The position numbers and the translations under genes were made by a program. This document shows, one piece after another, positions 9,209 through 17,387 of a stretch of DNA of 42,669 nt. The notes beneath the pieces were generated by a model. That model ran no database searches, was not told the origin of the DNA, and saw nothing but the letters and a program-made list of their open reading frames with translations. The DNA is from Streptomyces atriruber (GTDB taxonomy: Bacteria > Actinomycetota > Actinomycetes > Streptomycetales > Streptomycetaceae). Numbering within the stretch: position 1 is the stretch's first letter; every line of letters begins with the position of its first letter. Where the stretch lies: contig NZ_LIPN01000261.1 in assembly GCF_001418325.1 (NCBI RefSeq), forward strand, positions 1 to 42,669, read 5' to 3'.

Positions 9209-9280
9209 GAAGGGACGCCTGCCGAGCGTGTGGACGGCGAGCGACACCCGGTGTCCTGATGTCGCTCGTACGGGGGTAGT

Positions 9281-9286
9281 TAGGGT
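9281..9286 (+). promoter_or_regulatory. Putative -10 element for the second exporter pair
   Basis: TAGGGT ends exactly six bases before the ATG at 9293, so transcription could start on the A of the start codon. A weak -35 (CTGATG, 9256-9261) lies 19 bases upstream. The 84-base gap after B1 leaves room for this separate promoter, and no clear Shine-Dalgarno is present. Confidence 0.3.
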
Positions 9287-9292
9287 ACGAGA

Positions 9293-11089
9293 ATGACTGC
9301 ACCCTCCACGAATACCGGCGCCCCCGACCGGCGCGGGCCTGCCCGTTACCTCTGGTGGGTGATCGTCAGCCAGCCGCAACGCATCGCTCTCGGTGCCCTG
9401 TTGGGCAGCGTATGGATGGTCTGCCTCACTCTGCCCCCATACATCCTGTCGCGGGCCATCGACGACGGACTCCGGCCGGGCAACCGAACCGCCCTGATGG
9501 GCTGGTGTGCGGCCCTGTTCGGCATCGGGCTCCTCAACGCCTGGCTGGCGATCATGAGGCACCGCACCATGACCCGGATCCGGCTCAACGCCTACTTCCG
9601 TACCGTGCGTGTCGTCGTCGACCACGCGACCCGACTCGGCGCGGCGCTGCCTCGCCGGCTCTCGGCCGGTGAGGTCGTCACGATCGGTCACTCCGATGTG
9701 AGAGTGATCAGCCAGACCCTCACTGTGACGGGGCCCGGTGTGGGTGCGGTGATCGCCTACTTCGTGGTGGCGGCGCTGCTGCTGTCCGTCTCCGCGCTGC
9801 TGGCCGTGGTCGTCCTGATCGGCGTGCCCCTGCTCGCCGTGCTGATCGGTCCTTTCCTCGGCCGTCTGCAGGGCGCCGAGACGGCCTACCGGGAACGTCA
9901 GGGCACACTCGCCGCGATACTCAGCGACCTCGCCGGCGGTCTGCGTGTCCTCAACGGGTTGGGCGGCAAGGGGGTGTTCGCGGCCCGTTACCGCGAAGGG
10001 TCGCGTCGGCTGCGGGACGAGGGCTACCGGGTCGGGTCGAGCATGAGCTGGGTCCAGGCCTTCGGGCTCGGGCTGCCCACCCTGTTCCTGGCCGCCGTGA
10101 CCTGGCTCGCCGCACGCATGGCCGCCCAGGGCACCATCACGGTCGGCGAGTTGGTGGCCGTCTACGGCTACGTCGCCGTTCTCGTCCTGCCGGTGACGTT
10201 CCTGATCGAAGGCGCCTACGACATCGGCCGAGGCCTGGTCGCCGCGCGGCGGGTCGTGGACTTCTTGAACCTGGCTCCGGGTGAATGGGAGTCCGCCCCT
10301 CGTACGGAGCCGGTGCAGGGTCCGAAAGAACCGTCCGTGCTCCGTGACCCGCTGTCCGGTGTGGAGGTCGTACCCGGACTCCTCACCGCGCTCGTCAGCA
10401 CTCGTGCCTCCGACGCCGCGGACGTCGTCGACCGTCTGGGCCGGTTCGCTCCTTCCCCTGCCACCTGGGGAGCCGTGCGCCTCGACGCCGTCGCCCTGGA
10501 CGAGGTCCGCAGCCGGATCCTGGTGGCGGACAACGAAGCCGACCTCTTCGCCGGTACGTTGCGCGCGGCCATCTCCGGTCGATGCGCTCCGGACGAGGAG
10601 GCCATTGCCCATGCGGTCGACGCGGCCGTGGCCCGTGACGTCGTCCTCGGCCTGCCGGACGGGCTCGATGCCCCGCTCGACTCCCACGGCCGCAACCTGT
10701 CCGGTGGCCAGCGTCAGCGTGTCCGCCTGGCTCGGGCCATCCTCGCCGACCCCGAAGTGCTCTTGGCCGTCGACCCCACATCGGCGGTCGACTCCCACAC
10801 CGAGGCGAACATGGCGGCCCAGCTCCGCGCCGCCCGCAAGGGCCGCACCACCCTCGTCACCAGCACGTCTCCCCTCGTACTCGACCAGGCCGACACCGTG
10901 TACCACCTGGTCGACGGCCGGGTGACCGCGATCGGCAGCCACGCCGACCTCCTCGCGGCCGACCCTGACTACCGGCGCCTGGTGTCGCGCGGCACCACCG
11001 AGGACGACCAGGCGGAGGAGCAGCGCACAGCACAACGCCCCACACTCCCTGACCCTGCTGCCGAGCCGAGTCATGAGGCCCTCCGATGA
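9293..11089 (+). CDS. ABC exporter half A2, degenerate ATP site
   Basis: 598 aa; a homologue of A1 in the second pair. The membrane domain covers about residues 20-310. The nucleotide-binding domain is more eroded than in A1: the Walker A region reads LVSTRASDAADVVDRLG, the Q-loop glutamine is replaced (LVADNEADLFAGTLR), Walker B reads VLLAVDPTSAVD so both the aspartate and the catalytic glutamate positions are changed, and the H-loop histidine is missing (STSPLVLDQA). LSGGQ is intact at 469-473. It should act only as the signature-providing partner of B2. The C-terminal 40 residues are a polar tail. It overlaps B2 by ATGA. Confidence 0.88.
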   Translation: MTAPSTNTGAPDRRGPARYLWWVIVSQPQRIALGALLGSVWMVCLTLPPYILSRAIDDGLRPGNRTALMGWCAALFGIGLLNAWLAIMRHRTMTRIRLNAYFRTVRVVVDHATRLGAALPRRLSAGEVVTIGHSDVRVISQTLTVTGPGVGAVIAYFVVAALLLSVSALLAVVVLIGVPLLAVLIGPFLGRLQGAETAYRERQGTLAAILSDLAGGLRVLNGLGGKGVFAARYREGSRRLRDEGYRVGSSMSWVQAFGLGLPTLFLAAVTWLAARMAAQGTITVGELVAVYGYVAVLVLPVTFLIEGAYDIGRGLVAARRVVDFLNLAPGEWESAPRTEPVQGPKEPSVLRDPLSGVEVVPGLLTALVSTRASDAADVVDRLGRFAPSPATWGAVRLDAVALDEVRSRILVADNEADLFAGTLRAAISGRCAPDEEAIAHAVDAAVARDVVLGLPDGLDAPLDSHGRNLSGGQRQRVRLARAILADPEVLLAVDPTSAVDSHTEANMAAQLRAARKGRTTLVTSTSPLVLDQADTVYHLVDGRVTAIGSHADLLAADPDYRRLVSRGTTEDDQAEEQRTAQRPTLPDPAAEPSHEALR

Positions 11090-12921
11090 CGTCGACCCAC
11101 CGAGGCCCCGCTGCCGAAACACCCGCATCCGGACAGCTGCCCGTCGCCGACCGCCGCCAGGTCCGCCGCGCCGCCGTCCACCTCATCCGGCAGGACACCG
11201 GCGCCTTCATCACGATGATCGCTTTCAATGCGCTCGCGGCGGCAGCAGGCCTCGCAGGTCCCTGGCTCCTCGGACGCATCATCAACACCGTCAAGGACGG
11301 CGGAGGCGTCGACGCCGTCGACCGCCTCGCCCTGGGCATCCTGGCCGGCGCACTCGCCCAGCTCGTCCTGGCTCGCCACGCCCGCTACCTCGCCCACCGC
11401 TTCGGCGAGCGGACCCTCGCCCGCATTCGTGAACAGTTCGTCGACCGGGCGCTGGCGCTCCCCGCCTCCGTCGTGGAACGGGCCGGTGCGGGAGATCTGA
11501 CGGCCCGCGGCACCACCGACGTGGCGACCGCCGGACAGATGCTGCGCGACACCGGACCCGATGTGTTCGTCGCGGCCGTGCAGGCACTGTTCATCCTCTG
11601 CGCGGTCTTCCTTCTCGACCCTCTGCTCGGTGTGTGCGGCGTACTCGGCCTCAGCGGTATCTGGTTCGCCACCCGGTGGTACCTGCGTCGTGCACGATCC
11701 GCGTACCTCGAGCAGGGCACGGCACACTCCGCACTGGCAGAGGTGCTCGCGGCGACCGCCTCCGGAGCACGGACCGTCGAGGCCCTTCGCCTGCGCGAGC
11801 GCCGTGTCGCGGACAGCGAGGCGGAGATCGAACGGTGCGTCACCGCCCACGACCGGACGCTGTTCCTGCGCAGCGTCCTGTTCCCCTCCATCGACGTTTC
11901 GTACGCCGTCCCCGTCGTCGCCGTGCTGCTCCTCGGCGGAGTGCTGCACGAACAGGGCTCCCTGAGCCTCGGCACCGTGGTCGCCGCAGCCCTGTACCTG
12001 CAGCAGCTCTCCCAGCCCTTGGACACGATCCTTCAGCAGGTCGAACAGCTGCAGAGCAGCGGCGCCTCCTTCGCCCGCGTCGAGGGCCTCGCCGTCGCCC
12101 CCAAGGGACCGTCCGATCCCTCCGGGCCCACCGCCGAGAACGAGACCGCCCCAGTCCCCTCCCTCGACGGTGCTCCCGAGAACGACCGCATCGAGGTTCA
12201 GGGAGTGCGCTTCGCCTACGACCGCGGGTCCGATGTCCTGCGCGGAGTCACCCTTTCCGTGCAGCCTGGCGAGCGCCTCGCGATCGTCGGGCCCTCGGGG
12301 GCGGGCAAGAGCACGCTCAGTCGTCTGCTGGCAGGGATCGACACTCCCGTCGACGGAACGGTGACCGTCGGCGGCGTACCCATCGCCGATCTGCCCCCGG
12401 ACCGGCTGCGCCGGCAGGTCGTCCTCGTCACCCAGGAGCACCACGTGTTCCTGGGCACCGTCCGGGACAACCTCCTGATAGCGGCGGAGACCGCCACGGA
12501 CGCCGAGCTCGGAGCAGCCCTCACCGCAGTCGGCGCCGACTGGTCGCAGAGCCTGCCGGACGGTCTCGACACGGAGCTCGGCCCCGGAGGCCACCGGTTG
12601 CACGGGGCGCAGGCCCAGCAATTGGCGCTGGCCCGCGTCGTGCTCGCCGACCCGCACACGCTGCTCCTCGACGAAGCCACCGCGCTTCTGGACCCGACGA
12701 CAGCACGGCACACGGAGCGGGCTCTGGCCGCGGTCCTCCAAGGACGCACCGTCATCGCCATCGCCCACCGTCTGCAGACGGCCCACGACGCGGACCGCGT
12801 GGCGGTCATGCAGGACGGCCTGGTGACCGAGCTGGGTCCCCATGAGGAGCTCGTCGAAGCCGATGGCGTCTACGCCGCGCTGTGGCACTCCTGGCACGGT
12901 GAACAGCCGGGCCCGTCGTGA
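11086..12921 (+). CDS. ABC exporter half B2, altered signature motif
   Basis: 611 aa; starts inside the stop of A2 (ATGA). The exporter membrane domain is followed by a nucleotide-binding domain with Walker A GPSGAGKST (402-410), Q-loop VTQEHHVFLGTVRDN, Walker B TLLLDEATALLD and H-loop IAIAHRL. The signature is LHGAQ (505-509) instead of LSGGQ. It completes the second complementary pair. B2 and B1 share the VLADPHTL, LDEAT, AHRL and ALW-SWHG segments, so the A-B unit was duplicated. An acidic, proline-rich insertion separates the membrane and nucleotide domains (around 345-365). Substrate unknown. Confidence 0.9.
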   Translation: MTSTHRGPAAETPASGQLPVADRRQVRRAAVHLIRQDTGAFITMIAFNALAAAAGLAGPWLLGRIINTVKDGGGVDAVDRLALGILAGALAQLVLARHARYLAHRFGERTLARIREQFVDRALALPASVVERAGAGDLTARGTTDVATAGQMLRDTGPDVFVAAVQALFILCAVFLLDPLLGVCGVLGLSGIWFATRWYLRRARSAYLEQGTAHSALAEVLAATASGARTVEALRLRERRVADSEAEIERCVTAHDRTLFLRSVLFPSIDVSYAVPVVAVLLLGGVLHEQGSLSLGTVVAAALYLQQLSQPLDTILQQVEQLQSSGASFARVEGLAVAPKGPSDPSGPTAENETAPVPSLDGAPENDRIEVQGVRFAYDRGSDVLRGVTLSVQPGERLAIVGPSGAGKSTLSRLLAGIDTPVDGTVTVGGVPIADLPPDRLRRQVVLVTQEHHVFLGTVRDNLLIAAETATDAELGAALTAVGADWSQSLPDGLDTELGPGGHRLHGAQAQQLALARVVLADPHTLLLDEATALLDPTTARHTERALAAVLQGRTVIAIAHRLQTAHDADRVAVMQDGLVTELGPHEELVEADGVYAALWHSWHGEQPGPS

Positions 12922-12953
12922 GCCAGGGGCAGCGCGGCCGCCCTGCGGACGGA

Positions 12954-12979
12954 GGTGCTCCCCATAGCGAGGGAGCCCC
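12954..12979. terminator. Candidate terminator between converging genes
   Basis: A 9-base stem with one mismatch (12954-12962 with 12971-12979, core GCTCCC/GGGAGC) and an 8-base loop lies between the end of the exporter operon and the stop of the converging membrane-protein gene. Confidence 0.4.
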
Positions 12980-12980
12980 G

Positions 12981-13775
12981 TCAGATGAAGTTGAGCGCGG
13001 CCGCGCCGCCCACTCCTCCGAGCAGCATGAACACCGGCATCAGCACCTTGAGCTCGATCCAGCTCCCGGCCCGGAACCGCAGCGCCTTCGGCGGCCCGAT
13101 CGGGTACCAGCGCTTGCGGCCGATGGGGATGGGCCACAGGATCGGGCACCCGGAGACAGTCAGCGCGTCTCCGATGTCGTGCACCAGGGCACCGAGCACG
13201 ATCGGCAGCCCCAGCCACAGGTACTCCTGGCCGGGCTCGGTGAACAGCCAGTCCGCACCGTTGCCCGGCTTGTCCAGGACCCCGGCGAGGATCCAGGCGC
13301 TCGTCGCGGCGAGCAGCCACACGAGGACATCGCTGCTCGACCCGCGGGCGGCCCGCCACAGCAGGCCCTCGATGGCCAGCACCATGTGGACGAAGAGGAT
13401 CCCGAGCACCGCCCAGCGCCCGCCGAAGATCGCCAGGGCTGAGGTGCCCGCTCCGATCAGCACCGCCCACAGCCAGGTGTGCGTGAGCGTACGGTGCCCG
13501 CCTGAGCGGCGTGGGTCCCCCTGTTTGCGGGTCGCCTTGTAGACGGCGTACGAGAGTTTGTCGACGATTTCGCACAAGCCCCGGGAAAGGGGCCCGAAAG
13601 CTCTGGAGATCGTCGCCGACTTGTGGTCGAGGTCGGGCGCGAGCGCCGCTCCTGCGCAGATCAGAGCCCCTACGAGGAGGACCGGCCAGGGCATCGTGTG
13701 CCCCGCGGCCGCTGCGGCAGCGCCGACCCCGAGCCAGGCCGCCGCTCCCGACAGTGAGTGTGCCGGTCCCATCAT
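12981..13775 (-). CDS. YdjM-like membrane-bound metal-dependent hydrolase family protein
   Basis: 264 aa from the ATG at 13775 (MMGPAHSLSG); two codons upstream and one downstream offer alternative ATGs. The protein begins with GPAHSLSGAAAW, followed by hydrophobic helices, and carries APDLDHKSAT and GGHRTLTHTW, the histidine/aspartate blocks typical of the YdjM/LexA-regulated inner-membrane hydrolase family (PF04307). A further HDIGDALTVSG block follows near the C-terminus. The active reaction is not established for the family. The gene diverges from the helicase gene, with about 120 bases between starts. Confidence 0.8.
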   Translation of the reverse strand: MMGPAHSLSGAAAWLGVGAAAAAAGHTMPWPVLLVGALICAGAALAPDLDHKSATISRAFGPLSRGLCEIVDKLSYAVYKATRKQGDPRRSGGHRTLTHTWLWAVLIGAGTSALAIFGGRWAVLGILFVHMVLAIEGLLWRAARGSSSDVLVWLLAATSAWILAGVLDKPGNGADWLFTEPGQEYLWLGLPIVLGALVHDIGDALTVSGCPILWPIPIGRKRWYPIGPPKALRFRAGSWIELKVLMPVFMLLGGVGGAAALNFI

Positions 13776-13896
13776 TGTTCTTGCCCGCCCCATTTCGATT
13801 GGTCTGACGCCCCGTCGGCGACACAGCGTAGCGTTCGTGATCTTCGTAGGGACCTCCGGTTCCCTGATCGAGTGGGAAGGAAGGCAAGATGGGGGT

Positions 13897-16410
13897 GTGA
13901 CCCTTATCGATCAGCTGCCGCCCGACGCCGACCCCGATGCCCTCTTCGAAGCCTTCTCGTCGTGGGCCGAGGACCAGGGCATCACTCTCTACCCGGCCCA
14001 GGAGGAGGCGCTGATCGAGGTGGTCTCCGGGGCGAACGTGATCTTGTCCACGCCCACCGGCTCCGGCAAGAGTCTGGTCGCGGCGGGAGCCCACTTCACG
14101 GCGCTCGCCCAGGACAAGGTCACCTTCTACACGGCGCCCATCAAGGCTCTGGTGTCGGAGAAGTTCTTCGACCTGTGCAAGCTCTTCGGCACCGAGAACG
14201 TCGGCATGCTGACGGGCGACGCGTCCGTCAACTCCGACGCCCCCGTCATCTGCTGCACGGCCGAGGTGCTGGCCTCGATCGCCTTGCGGGACGGCAAGGA
14301 CGCAGACATCGGCCAGGTCGTGATGGACGAGTTCCACTTCTACGCCGAACCGGACCGCGGCTGGGCCTGGCAGATCCCGCTGCTCGAGCTTCCGCAGGCG
14401 CAGTTCATCCTCATGTCGGCGACGCTCGGCGACGTCTCCATGTTCGAGAAGGACCTGACGCGCCGCACCGGCCGCCCCACCTCGGTCGTGCGGTCCGCGA
14501 CACGCCCGGTGCCGCTCTCGTACGAGTACCGGCTCACGCCCATCACCGAGACGCTCACCGAGCTCCTGGAGACCAAGCAGGCGCCGGTCTACATCGTGCA
14601 CTTCACCCAGGCCCAGGCGGTCGAACGTGCGCAGTCGCTGATGAGCATCAACATGTGCACGCGTGAGGAGAAGGACAAGATCGCCGATCTGATCGGCAAC
14701 TTCCGCTTCACCACCAAGTTCGGCCGCAACCTGTCCCGCTACGTGCGCCACGGAATCGGCGTGCACCACGCGGGCATGCTGCCCAAATACCGCCGTCTCG
14801 TGGAGAAGCTCGCGCAGGCCGGGCTCCTCAAGGTCATCTGCGGCACGGACACCCTGGGCGTCGGCGTCAACGTCCCGATCCGCACCGTGCTGTTCACCGC
14901 CCTCACCAAGTACGACGGCACCCGTGTCCGCACACTGCGCGCGCGGGAGTTCCATCAGATCGCCGGGCGTGCCGGGCGAGCGGGCTTCGACACGGCGGGC
15001 TTCGTGGTCGCGCAGGCACCCGAGCACGTCATCGAGAACGAGAAGGCGCTGGCGAAAGCCGGCGACGACGCCAAGAAGCGGCGCAAGGTGGTCCGCAAGA
15101 AGGCACCCGAGGGCTTCATCGCGTGGTCCGAGAGTACCTTCGAGAAGCTCATCGCCTCCGAGCCGGAGCCGCTGACCTCCCGCTTCCGGGTCACGCACAC
15201 CATGCTTCTGTCCGTGATCGCCCGGCCCGGCAACGCCTTCGAAGCGATGCGTCACCTCCTCGAGGACAACCACGAGCCGCGCAAGCAGCAGCTCCGGCAC
15301 ATCCGTCGGGCCATCGCGATCTACCGCTCCCTGCTGGACGGCGGCGTCGTGGAGAAGCTCGACGAGCCGGACTCCACGGGCCGAATCGTGCGCCTGACCG
15401 TCGACCTGCAGCAGGACTTCGCGCTCAACCAGCCGCTGTCGACGTTCGCCCTCGCCTCCTTCGAGGTCCTCGACCCCGAGTCCCCCTCGTACGCCCTGGA
15501 CATGGTGTCCGTCGTCGAGTCCACCCTCGACGACCCGCGTCAGATCCTCGCGGCCCAGCAGAACAAGGCACGGGGAGAGGCCGTGGCGCTGATGAAGGCG
15601 GACGGCGTCGAGTACGAGGACCGCATGGAGCGGCTCCAGGACATCACGTACCCCAAGCCCCTGGAGGAGCTGCTCTTCCACGCGTACAACACGTACCGCA
15701 CGAGCCACCCGTGGGTCGGCGACCATCCGCTGTCCCCGAAGTCGGTCATCCGCGACATGTACGAACGGGCGCTGACCTTCACGGAGTTCACGTCCTTCTA
15801 CGAGCTCGCCCGTACCGAGGGCATTGTGCTGCGCTACCTCGCCGGCGCGTACAAGGCCTTGGAGCACACCATCCCGGACGACCTGAAGTCCGAGGACCTG
15901 GAAGACCTGATCGCCTGGCTCGGCGAGATGGTCCGGCAGGTCGACTCCAGCCTCCTCGACGAGTGGGAGCAGCTGGCCAACCCCGAGGTCATGACGGCCG
16001 AGGAAGCCCAGGAGAAGGCCGACCAGGTCAAGCCGGTCACGGCGAACGCCCGCGCCTTCCGCGTCCTGGTGCGCAACGCGCTGTTCCGCAGGGTCGAGCT
16101 GGCCGCCCTCGACCACGTCGAGGAGCTGGGCGAGCTCGACTCGGAGTCCGGCTGGGACGCGGATGCCTGGGGTGAGGCCATGGACAAGTACTGGGACGAG
16201 TACGAAGATCTCGGCACCGGTCCCGACGCCCGCGGCCCCAAGCTGTTGCTCATCGAGGAGGATCCCGAGCACGGTCTGTGGCGCGTCCGGCAGACCTTCG
16301 CCGACCCGAACGGCGACCATGACTGGGGCATCAGCGCGGAGGTCGATCTCGCCGCTTCCGACGAGGAGGGCCTCGCCGTCATCCGGGTCACGGACGTCGG
16401 TCAGCTCTGA
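13897..16410 (+). CDS. Ski2-like DExH RNA helicase with DUF3516-type C-terminus
   Basis: 837 aa from a GTG at 13897; upstream in-frame codons overlap the divergent promoter and lack coding character. GGAAGGAAGG lies about 12 bases before it. Motif I is TPTGSGKS (52-59), motif II DEFH (144-147), motif III MSATLGD, and motif VI QIAGRAGRAGFD. After the two RecA domains the protein continues with a long helical region resembling DUF3516, found in actinobacterial members, including an acidic tail. The family is related to Ski2/Mtr4 and HelY and probably unwinds structured RNA. It is not close to another RNA-processing gene here. The next gene follows after 46 bases. Confidence 0.9.
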   Translation: MTLIDQLPPDADPDALFEAFSSWAEDQGITLYPAQEEALIEVVSGANVILSTPTGSGKSLVAAGAHFTALAQDKVTFYTAPIKALVSEKFFDLCKLFGTENVGMLTGDASVNSDAPVICCTAEVLASIALRDGKDADIGQVVMDEFHFYAEPDRGWAWQIPLLELPQAQFILMSATLGDVSMFEKDLTRRTGRPTSVVRSATRPVPLSYEYRLTPITETLTELLETKQAPVYIVHFTQAQAVERAQSLMSINMCTREEKDKIADLIGNFRFTTKFGRNLSRYVRHGIGVHHAGMLPKYRRLVEKLAQAGLLKVICGTDTLGVGVNVPIRTVLFTALTKYDGTRVRTLRAREFHQIAGRAGRAGFDTAGFVVAQAPEHVIENEKALAKAGDDAKKRRKVVRKKAPEGFIAWSESTFEKLIASEPEPLTSRFRVTHTMLLSVIARPGNAFEAMRHLLEDNHEPRKQQLRHIRRAIAIYRSLLDGGVVEKLDEPDSTGRIVRLTVDLQQDFALNQPLSTFALASFEVLDPESPSYALDMVSVVESTLDDPRQILAAQQNKARGEAVALMKADGVEYEDRMERLQDITYPKPLEELLFHAYNTYRTSHPWVGDHPLSPKSVIRDMYERALTFTEFTSFYELARTEGIVLRYLAGAYKALEHTIPDDLKSEDLEDLIAWLGEMVRQVDSSLLDEWEQLANPEVMTAEEAQEKADQVKPVTANARAFRVLVRNALFRRVELAALDHVEELGELDSESGWDADAWGEAMDKYWDEYEDLGTGPDARGPKLLLIEEDPEHGLWRVRQTFADPNGDHDWGISAEVDLAASDEEGLAVIRVTDVGQL

Positions 16411-16456
16411 GGGCCCCGAGGATCCGCGTGCCCCGGACAGGAGTCGAGGAACTGCC

Positions 16457-17359
16457 ATGAACAATCCCGCCGACAAGTTGGTCGATCTGCTGGACCTGGA
16501 GCAGATCGAGGTCAACATCTTCCGGGGCCGCAGCCCGAACGAGTCCTTGCAACGTGTGTTCGGCGGGCAGGTCGCCGGCCAGGCCCTGGTGGCTGCGGGC
16601 CGCACCACTGAGGGCGACCGCCCGGTGCACTCGCTGCACGCGTACTTCCTGCGCCCGGGGCGCCCGGGCGTGCCGATCGTGTACCAGGTCGAGCGGGTCA
16701 GGGACGGGCGCTCCTTCACCACGCGCCGCGTCACCGCTGTCCAGCAGGGTCGCACCATCTTCAACCTCACCGCCTCCTTCCATCAGCCCGAGCAGGGCGC
16801 CTTCGAACACCAGCTGCCGCCGCGCCTGGCAGCTCCCGCCCCGGAGTCGCTGCCGACGGTCGCCGAGGAGATCAAGGAACACCTCGGCGCGCTCCCCGAG
16901 CAGTTGGAACGGATGGCCCGACGCCAGCCGTTCGACATCCGCTATGTCGACCGGCTGCGCTGGACCGCCGAGGAGATCAAGGACGCCGAGCCGCGCAGCG
17001 CGGTGTGGATGCGTGCCGTAGGACCGCTGGGCGACGATCCGCTCGTGCACACGTGCGCGCTGACCTACGCGAGCGACATGACACTCCTGGACGCCGTCCG
17101 CATCCCGGTCGAACCGCTCTGGGGCCCGCGCAGCTTCGACATGGCATCGCTCGACCACGCCATGTGGTTCCACCGCCCCTTCCGCGCCGACGAGTGGTTC
17201 CTCTACGACCAGGAGTCCCCGATCATCACGGGGGGCCGCGGCCTCGCCCGGGGCCGTATCTACGACACCGAGGGACGCCTCCTGGTGTCGGTGGTCCAGG
17301 AGGGGCTGTTCCGTCCGTACGGGGAGCACCACATGGACGGTCCGACAGCCGGCGCGTGA
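16457..17359 (+). CDS. tesB: Acyl-CoA thioesterase II
   Basis: 300 aa. The ATG at 16457 is preceded by AGGAGTCGAGGA. The N-terminal half begins LVDLLDLEQIEVNIFRGRSP, with RVFGGQVAGQAL and HSLHAYFLRPG; the C-terminal half has YASDMTLLD and SLDHAMWFHRPFRADEW. These are the double hot-dog signatures of TesB, which hydrolyses medium and long acyl-CoA to free acid and CoA in the cytoplasm. The aspartate in DMTLLD is a conserved active-site residue in this family. Length is normal. It probably runs with the helicase upstream and the HTH_42 gene downstream, gap 28 bases. Confidence 0.93.
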   Translation: MNNPADKLVDLLDLEQIEVNIFRGRSPNESLQRVFGGQVAGQALVAAGRTTEGDRPVHSLHAYFLRPGRPGVPIVYQVERVRDGRSFTTRRVTAVQQGRTIFNLTASFHQPEQGAFEHQLPPRLAAPAPESLPTVAEEIKEHLGALPEQLERMARRQPFDIRYVDRLRWTAEEIKDAEPRSAVWMRAVGPLGDDPLVHTCALTYASDMTLLDAVRIPVEPLWGPRSFDMASLDHAMWFHRPFRADEWFLYDQESPIITGGRGLARGRIYDTEGRLLVSVVQEGLFRPYGEHHMDGPTAGA

Positions 17360-17387
17360 CCGGCGCAGGCACTGGACGGGGAGCGCG

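Noticed and set aside
6407..11128. 1573-codon open frame on the minus strand
   Set aside because: Antisense to three exporter genes with intact motifs; no domain in the translation.
5508..12921. Exporter genes as an antibiotic cluster transporter
   Set aside because: No biosynthetic genes lie nearby, so a cluster role has no support here.
13558..13896. Extended N-terminus for the helicase
   Set aside because: It overlaps the divergent membrane-protein gene, and the translation lacks helicase-like character; the GTG at 13897 gives a natural start.
11071..16770. 1899-codon open frame on the minus strand
   Set aside because: It is antisense to the B2 exporter, the helicase and part of tesB, all with clear family motifs. 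Long antisense frames are expected in GC-rich coding DNA, and its translation is low in recognisable structure.
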